Shown here: positions 32,846 through 36,577 of the stretch, piece by piece | Position numbering within the stretch: the stretch's first letter is position 1 | How the letters are laid out: the number at the start of each line of letters is the position of its first letter | From: Marinilabilia sp. | Lineage (GTDB): Bacteria; Bacteroidota; Bacteroidia; Bacteroidales; Marinilabiliaceae | Length of the DNA stretch: 36,577 bases | NCBI RefSeq assembly: GCF_016278715.1 | Contig: NZ_JADQBH010000239.1 | Coordinates: 1-36,577 of the forward strand | Direction: 5' to 3' | Notes under the pieces: generated by a model | Told to the model about the DNA's origin: nothing | Seen by the model: the letters and a program-made list of their open reading frames with translations, nothing else | Database searches by the model: none | Program-made: the position numbers and the translations under genes

Positions 32846-33174
32846 GATATAGTATTTGCAAAAAAAAAATTCCAAAAACTGTATTGCTTTCAGTTTTGAA
32901 CCGGCTATTTTATATTATTAAATAGGTAGTTTAGAAAGCTTGGAAAGAATTGTCCTTGACTTTTTCAAACCCTGAGAAGGATTGTAGTTTTCTCACAGCT
33001 ACCTTTCGGGTTGATTTGTACAATGTACTAATTGTTCGATTTATTTCTGTCTTGCGGAATTCGTTTCAGACTTCCAATGGTGAACTCTTTTGTGGCACAG
33101 TTTTTCTTAGATTTCGCAGGGGCTTAAGTGGTTTATGTAAAAGTGTTTTTATGTTTTAACTTAATATTTATTTT

Positions 33175-33621
33175 ATGAAGCGGGTTGTTGTATCTTTATT
33201 GATCGTTTTTATTTCAGTGAATGGTCTTTTTTCGCAGAATTGGTTGACAGATCTTGAGGATGCTAAAGAAATTTCAAAAGAAAAAGAGCTTCCTATTTTA
33301 CTTGTTTTTTCAGGTTCAGACTGGTGTGGCCCTTGTATTAAGTTGGATCGGAATATTTGGAAGACCAATGAGTTTATTGATTATTCAAAAGATCATTTTG
33401 TGCTGTTACGGGCCGATTTTCCCCGAAGCAGGAATAATCAGTTATCTGCCGAACAAATGAAAAAGAATGAGGCCCTCGCGGAAAAGTATAATACACGGGG
33501 TTTCTTTCCATTGGTTGTTTTGCTGGATTCAGAAGGAAATGTCTTGGGGACTACTGGGTATAAGGATGTTTCCCCGACTGAATACATAGAAATTCTGGAA
33601 TCATTAAAATTGAGTAGGTAG
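33175..33621 (+). CDS. Exported thioredoxin-like protein
   Basis: 148 residues. A signal peptide (about 1-20, ending GLFSQ) sends it to the periplasm. The thioredoxin fold carries the active site WCGPC (Cys51, Cys54) and the cis-Pro loop GFFPLVVLLD. It is the first gene of a four-gene cluster; its stop codon shares one base with the GTG start of apbE. In this family a CxxC protein of this type reduces disulfides in an envelope partner; the cysteines at the end of the DUF4266 lipoprotein two genes downstream are an obvious candidate (inference). Confidence 0.9.
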   Translation: MKRVVVSLLIVFISVNGLFSQNWLTDLEDAKEISKEKELPILLVFSGSDWCGPCIKLDRNIWKTNEFIDYSKDHFVLLRADFPRSRNNQLSAEQMKKNEALAEKYNTRGFFPLVVLLDSEGNVLGTTGYKDVSPTEYIEILESLKLSR

Positions 33622-34619
33622 TGAAAAAGGAGCTGTTTCTTTTTGTGGTCCTTTTGTATTCTTTGCAAGGGTTTTCGCAGGATAAAATTTTTACCCGGGT
33701 TTGTAAACTGATGGGGTCACGATATGAGATCTCTGTTGTGGCTCAATCGGGTGAAAAGGGCGATGAATACATTGAGATGGCAATTTCTGAAATTGAGCGT
33801 ATTGAGAGAATAATTTCTTCCTGGCGGCCGGATTCAGAAACTTCCAGGATAAATATGGCTGCAGGAGTTCATCCTGTTAAAGTGAGTGAAGAATTGTTTG
33901 GCCTGATTCAACGGTGTCTGAAATTGTCTGAAATCACCAGTGGCGCTTTCGATATTTCTTATGCAGCGATGGACAGAATCTGGAAATTCGATGGCAGCAT
34001 GAGGCAAATGCCTACTCCTGAGGAGGTGGCTGCATCGGTTAAGAATGTCGGATATCAGAATATTGTTTTGGATGAAGGAAATCGGACTGTTTTCCTCAAA
34101 AAAGAAGGGATGAAAATTGGCTTTGGCGCAGTAGGGAAAGGATATTCTGCAGATCAAGCCAAAAGTCTTTTGAAGAGTTACGGGGTTAAAGGAGGATTGA
34201 TCAATGCTTCGGGCGATCTTACGGTCTGGGGCGAACAACCTGATGAGAAGCCCTGGATTGTAGGGATTACCAACCCCTTGAATAAGAATAAGGTTTTTTC
34301 CTGGTTTCCCATACTTGATGGGGCAGTGGTGACTTCCGGAGATTATGAAAAGTTTGTCGTTCTCGACGGAAGAAGATATAGTCATATTATTGATCCCCGA
34401 ACCGGATATCCTTCCCACGGTCTTGTAAGTGTCACCGTTTTTGCACCTAAGGCAGAACTTGCCGATGCGCTTTCTACTGCTGTTTTTGTGATGGGGGCTG
34501 ATGTCGGACTTAATCTGGTGGATCAGCTCAATGGTGTGGATTGTGTATTGGTAACTCAGGGTAGTGAAATTTTGAAATCAGGAGATGTCCAAATTTCCAG
34601 GGAAAAACCCGGGGACTAA
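33621..34619 (+). CDS. apbE: FAD:protein FMN transferase
   Basis: 332 residues with an N-terminal signal sequence (about 1-19), so it acts outside the cytoplasm. It transfers FMN from FAD to Ser/Thr of target proteins and needs Mg. Motifs are MGSRYE (31-36), AVGKGYSAD (170-178), INASGDL (194-200), SHIIDPRTGYP (254-264) and the metal-binding ADALSTAVFVMG (281-292). The GTG start at 33621 overlaps the thioredoxin stop, implying coupling. No NqrC, RnfG or other standard target is nearby, so the target may be another member of the cluster. Confidence 0.93.
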   Translation: MKKELFLFVVLLYSLQGFSQDKIFTRVCKLMGSRYEISVVAQSGEKGDEYIEMAISEIERIERIISSWRPDSETSRINMAAGVHPVKVSEELFGLIQRCLKLSEITSGAFDISYAAMDRIWKFDGSMRQMPTPEEVAASVKNVGYQNIVLDEGNRTVFLKKEGMKIGFGAVGKGYSADQAKSLLKSYGVKGGLINASGDLTVWGEQPDEKPWIVGITNPLNKNKVFSWFPILDGAVVTSGDYEKFVVLDGRRYSHIIDPRTGYPSHGLVSVTVFAPKAELADALSTAVFVMGADVGLNLVDQLNGVDCVLVTQGSEILKSGDVQISREKPGD

Positions 34620-34722
34620 CCTGGAATAACAGGGATGCAGAGGAGCGTTGGTGAAATTAATTTAGGAGCGATCTGTTTTTTGATATTGTAATTATCGTGC
34701 CGAATCACAAAATATTACAGAA

Positions 34723-34929
34723 ATGAAGTATTTTAAATTGGTTGTATTTATCATTTTTCTGACCGGATGTACAACGGTAAAGGAATACCAAAAGGTGTAC
34801 ATAAATGATACCGATATGGAGCTTTCTGCTTCCCCAAACCAGCGGTTTGAAACCAATTTTCAGGTTTACCGGGAAGGTGCCGCCGGCGCCAATGGGGGCA
34901 AGACCGGTGGAGGCTGTGGTTGTAATTAA
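34723..34929 (+). CDS. DUF4266 small lipoprotein
   Basis: 68 residues. The signal ends in the lipobox LTGC (Cys16), giving a lipid-anchored protein of about 53 residues. The C-terminus is Gly-rich and ends KTGGGCGCN, with Cys65 and Cys67. Length, lipobox and the terminal GGGCGCN fit DUF4266, a family found beside DUF3570, ApbE and thioredoxin genes. The terminal CxC could bind metal or undergo redox or other modification; no activity is established. Confidence 0.85.
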   Translation: MKYFKLVVFIIFLTGCTTVKEYQKVYINDTDMELSASPNQRFETNFQVYREGAAGANGGKTGGGCGCN

Positions 34930-34968
34930 ATTCAGTCGGAGAATTATGTTCTTTTAGGAAAATTAATT

Positions 34969-36423
34969 ATGAGGTTAAGTATTGTAATTTTGATTGTGTG
35001 TTTTGGGGCTTTTCTTCACCAGGTTAATGCGCAGAAAAATGATTCCACACTGCTTTATAAACAAAAAGTTCTGGAATCTATTGAGGTTGATATGCTGATG
35101 AGCTATTATACCCAGGATGGGACCCATTCTGCTGTGGGCGGTGGCGTTGGGACAGAGGAGCTGTCTGACGGGACTCCTGCCATTGTTGTAAAAGTGCCGC
35201 TGAATGCTGATGATGTTCTAACCTTTGATGTGGGGATTTCTGCCTATACATCGGCTTCTTCCAGTAATATTAATCCGTTTAATACCGGCGCTTCACAAGG
35301 AGAGGATGAAGATGAAGATGAATATGAAGACAATTATTCTGTTTCGTCCAATGGCCCGACGGGAAGTCCATGGGTGGCTTCTTCCGGTGCCTCCCGAAGT
35401 GATGTACTGGCTGCGGGGCATATCAGCTATGCTCATCAGTCTGATGACCGAAATTTTATCTGGGGCTTAAATGGAGATGTTTCCAATGAATATGATTATA
35501 CATCAATTGGTTTTGGTGGGCAGATTGCAAGACTCTTTAATGATAAAAATACGGAAGTTGGATTGAAAGGGCAGGTTTATTTGGATACCTGGAGACCCAT
35601 ATATCCGACTGAATTGCATGAGTATGAGCGCTATGGGTCAAATTTCCTGAATCAGGGATATTTCAGTGGTGTGGATGTGCTAAACCTGAATGGTGCGGTG
35701 ACAGACTTGTATCACCCGGACGATTTTAGTTCAATTTCCGACGGGAAAAGAAACTCGTATTCAATGTCTTTGTCCTTTTCTCAAATATTAAGCAAACGGT
35801 TTCAGGCATCAGTCTTTTTAGATTTTATTCAGCAATCAGGGTTGCTCTCTACTCCTTATCACCGGATGTATTTTGCGGATAAGGAGGACTATTTTGTAGG
35901 CCAGGCAACGGATATTCCCAATTATACCTCACCGACCAATCGGAGTGTTTTTCATCTGGCTGATGATATTGAACGAATGCCGGATACAAGGTTTAAGATG
36001 CCTGTTGGAGCCAGAATGAACTATTATATCAGTAATACCTTTGTGATTCGCTCGTATTACAGATATTATCAGGATGACTGGGGCATGGATGGCCATACTA
36101 TGGAAGTTGAATTGCCGGTAAGATTGTTTCAGGGGTTTTCTGTTACTCCGACCTTCAGGTATTATACCCAAACGGAGGTTGACTATTTTGCAGGGTATGA
36201 ACAGCATTTTTCAACAGAACAGTATTATACTTCGGATTATGATCTGGCCTCTTTTAATTCCAATCAATACGGGCTTGGATTGAGCTATACCGATATTTTC
36301 ACTAAGTTGCATGTAAGTAAATTCGGGATGAAAAACATTTGGACGAAATTTAGTCACTACGACAGGTCAGACGGCCTCTCAGCGAATATCATATCGTTTG
36401 GAGTGAGGTTTGTGATGGATTAA
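34969..36423 (+). CDS. DUF3570 outer-membrane-like protein
   Basis: 484 residues with a signal peptide (about 1-21, ending VNAQ). Most of the protein is alternating amphipathic beta strands rich in Tyr, Ser and Gly, ending in an aromatic/hydrophobic strand (IISFGVRFVMD), as in outer-membrane barrels. A strongly acidic loop (EDEDEDEYEDNY, about 112-123) is flanked by TGAS and SGAS tetrapeptides. It follows the DUF4266 gene by 39 bases. The family has no settled function; a surface or periplasmic role tied to the ApbE and thioredoxin in the same cluster is inferred. Confidence 0.85.
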   Translation: MRLSIVILIVCFGAFLHQVNAQKNDSTLLYKQKVLESIEVDMLMSYYTQDGTHSAVGGGVGTEELSDGTPAIVVKVPLNADDVLTFDVGISAYTSASSSNINPFNTGASQGEDEDEDEYEDNYSVSSNGPTGSPWVASSGASRSDVLAAGHISYAHQSDDRNFIWGLNGDVSNEYDYTSIGFGGQIARLFNDKNTEVGLKGQVYLDTWRPIYPTELHEYERYGSNFLNQGYFSGVDVLNLNGAVTDLYHPDDFSSISDGKRNSYSMSLSFSQILSKRFQASVFLDFIQQSGLLSTPYHRMYFADKEDYFVGQATDIPNYTSPTNRSVFHLADDIERMPDTRFKMPVGARMNYYISNTFVIRSYYRYYQDDWGMDGHTMEVELPVRLFQGFSVTPTFRYYTQTEVDYFAGYEQHFSTEQYYTSDYDLASFNSNQYGLGLSYTDIFTKLHVSKFGMKNIWTKFSHYDRSDGLSANIISFGVRFVMD

Positions 36424-36468
36424 TGCTCAGAAAGTAATTTTTTCACTACTGTCCGACTAAAATGAAAC

Positions 36469-36484
36469 GGATTTAATGAAATCC
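36469..36484 (+). terminator. Weak hairpin after the DUF3570 gene
   Basis: GGATTT (36469-36474) and AAATCC (36479-36484) form a short perfect stem with a 4-base loop, 46 bases after the stop. The T-run is poor, so it is a weak terminator candidate. Confidence 0.3.
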
Positions 36485-36577
36485 TGTATTTATGTGTGTT
36501 ATGAATACTTTACCCAGCTCAGAGGAATTTCTTTGTGCGACGGCATTTTTTAGCCTAGCTGAATTTTGCTGCGTTCG

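Larger units (their letters stand above)
32538..33174. other. Intergenic region between ppx and the thioredoxin-like gene
   Basis: 637 bases between divergent genes. It contains a possible ppx promoter element (32560-32567, minus) and repeat copy B (32713-32845). The 69-codon open frame at 32950-33159 lacks an ATG start and family resemblance. The promoter for the thioredoxin cluster should be near its right end, where TATGTTTT (33150-33157) is one mismatch from TAnnTTTG. Confidence 0.5.

Noticed and set aside
32950-33159. 69-codon open frame before the thioredoxin-like gene
   Set aside because: It lacks an ATG start, signal or family motif and lies where the promoter of the cluster is expected.
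1-36577. CRISPR arrays, tRNA/rRNA genes, phage or transposase genes
   Set aside because: No regularly spaced direct repeats, no recognisable RNA gene segments and no such proteins were seen on either strand.

Overview
The window looks like a chromosome segment of an anaerobic or microaerophilic Bacteroidetes bacterium, most like Bacteroidales/Marinilabiliales. The reasons are: an arginine pathway of the N-succinyl type (carbamoyltransferase with Pro90), GTG/TTG starts with almost no Shine-Dalgarno sequences, promoter-like TTTG / TAnnTTTG elements, a DUF4492-cydA-cydB cytochrome bd operon, HydF (an [FeFe]-hydrogenase maturase), a lipid A gene (lpxA), and exported proteins with the DUF4266 and DUF3570 signatures. 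No rRNA, tRNA, CRISPR, IS transposase or phage gene was seen.

Layout. 1-11478 (+) is a compact arginine/proline cluster: the end of argC, argD, a NUMOD4/HNH/HTH protein, proC, proB, proA, N-succinylornithine carbamoyltransferase, argB, an argE-type deacylase, argH, and then a citrate synthase gene 20 bp after argH. carA (11673-12761) follows, behind a leader with a strong hairpin plus T-run; carB is not beside it. 12836-16130 (-) is the cytochrome bd operon, including a 47-residue CydX-like membrane peptide. 16554-19113 (-) is a LiaF-like protein, a LytS/YehU-type kinase and a LytTR regulator. 19707-25718 (+) is glutamate synthase gltB-gltD behind a consensus-quality Bacteroidetes promoter. 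Then come lpxA (+), hydF (-), an exported PD40 propeller protein (+), and a ppx plus NtrC-like regulator pair (-). 33175-36423 (+) is a four-gene envelope cluster: thioredoxin, ApbE, DUF4266 lipoprotein, DUF3570 barrel-like protein.

Metabolic logic. Citrate synthase feeds 2-oxoglutarate formation, GltBD makes glutamate, CarA takes part in carbamoyl phosphate synthesis, and the arg/pro genes turn glutamate into arginine and proline. The first 26 kb therefore reads as a glutamate-family hub interrupted by respiration and envelope-signalling operons.

Most interesting points: the homing-endonuclease-like protein embedded in the arg/pro operon; the thioredoxin/ApbE/DUF4266/DUF3570 cluster, whose function is not settled; a short CydX-like gene; a pair of ~140-bp non-coding repeats with 12-bp inverted ends; ArgR-box-like palindromes before argH; a possible attenuator before carA; and an NtrC-type regulator without a DNA-binding domain. 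All functions are inferred by reading motifs; no database search was run.
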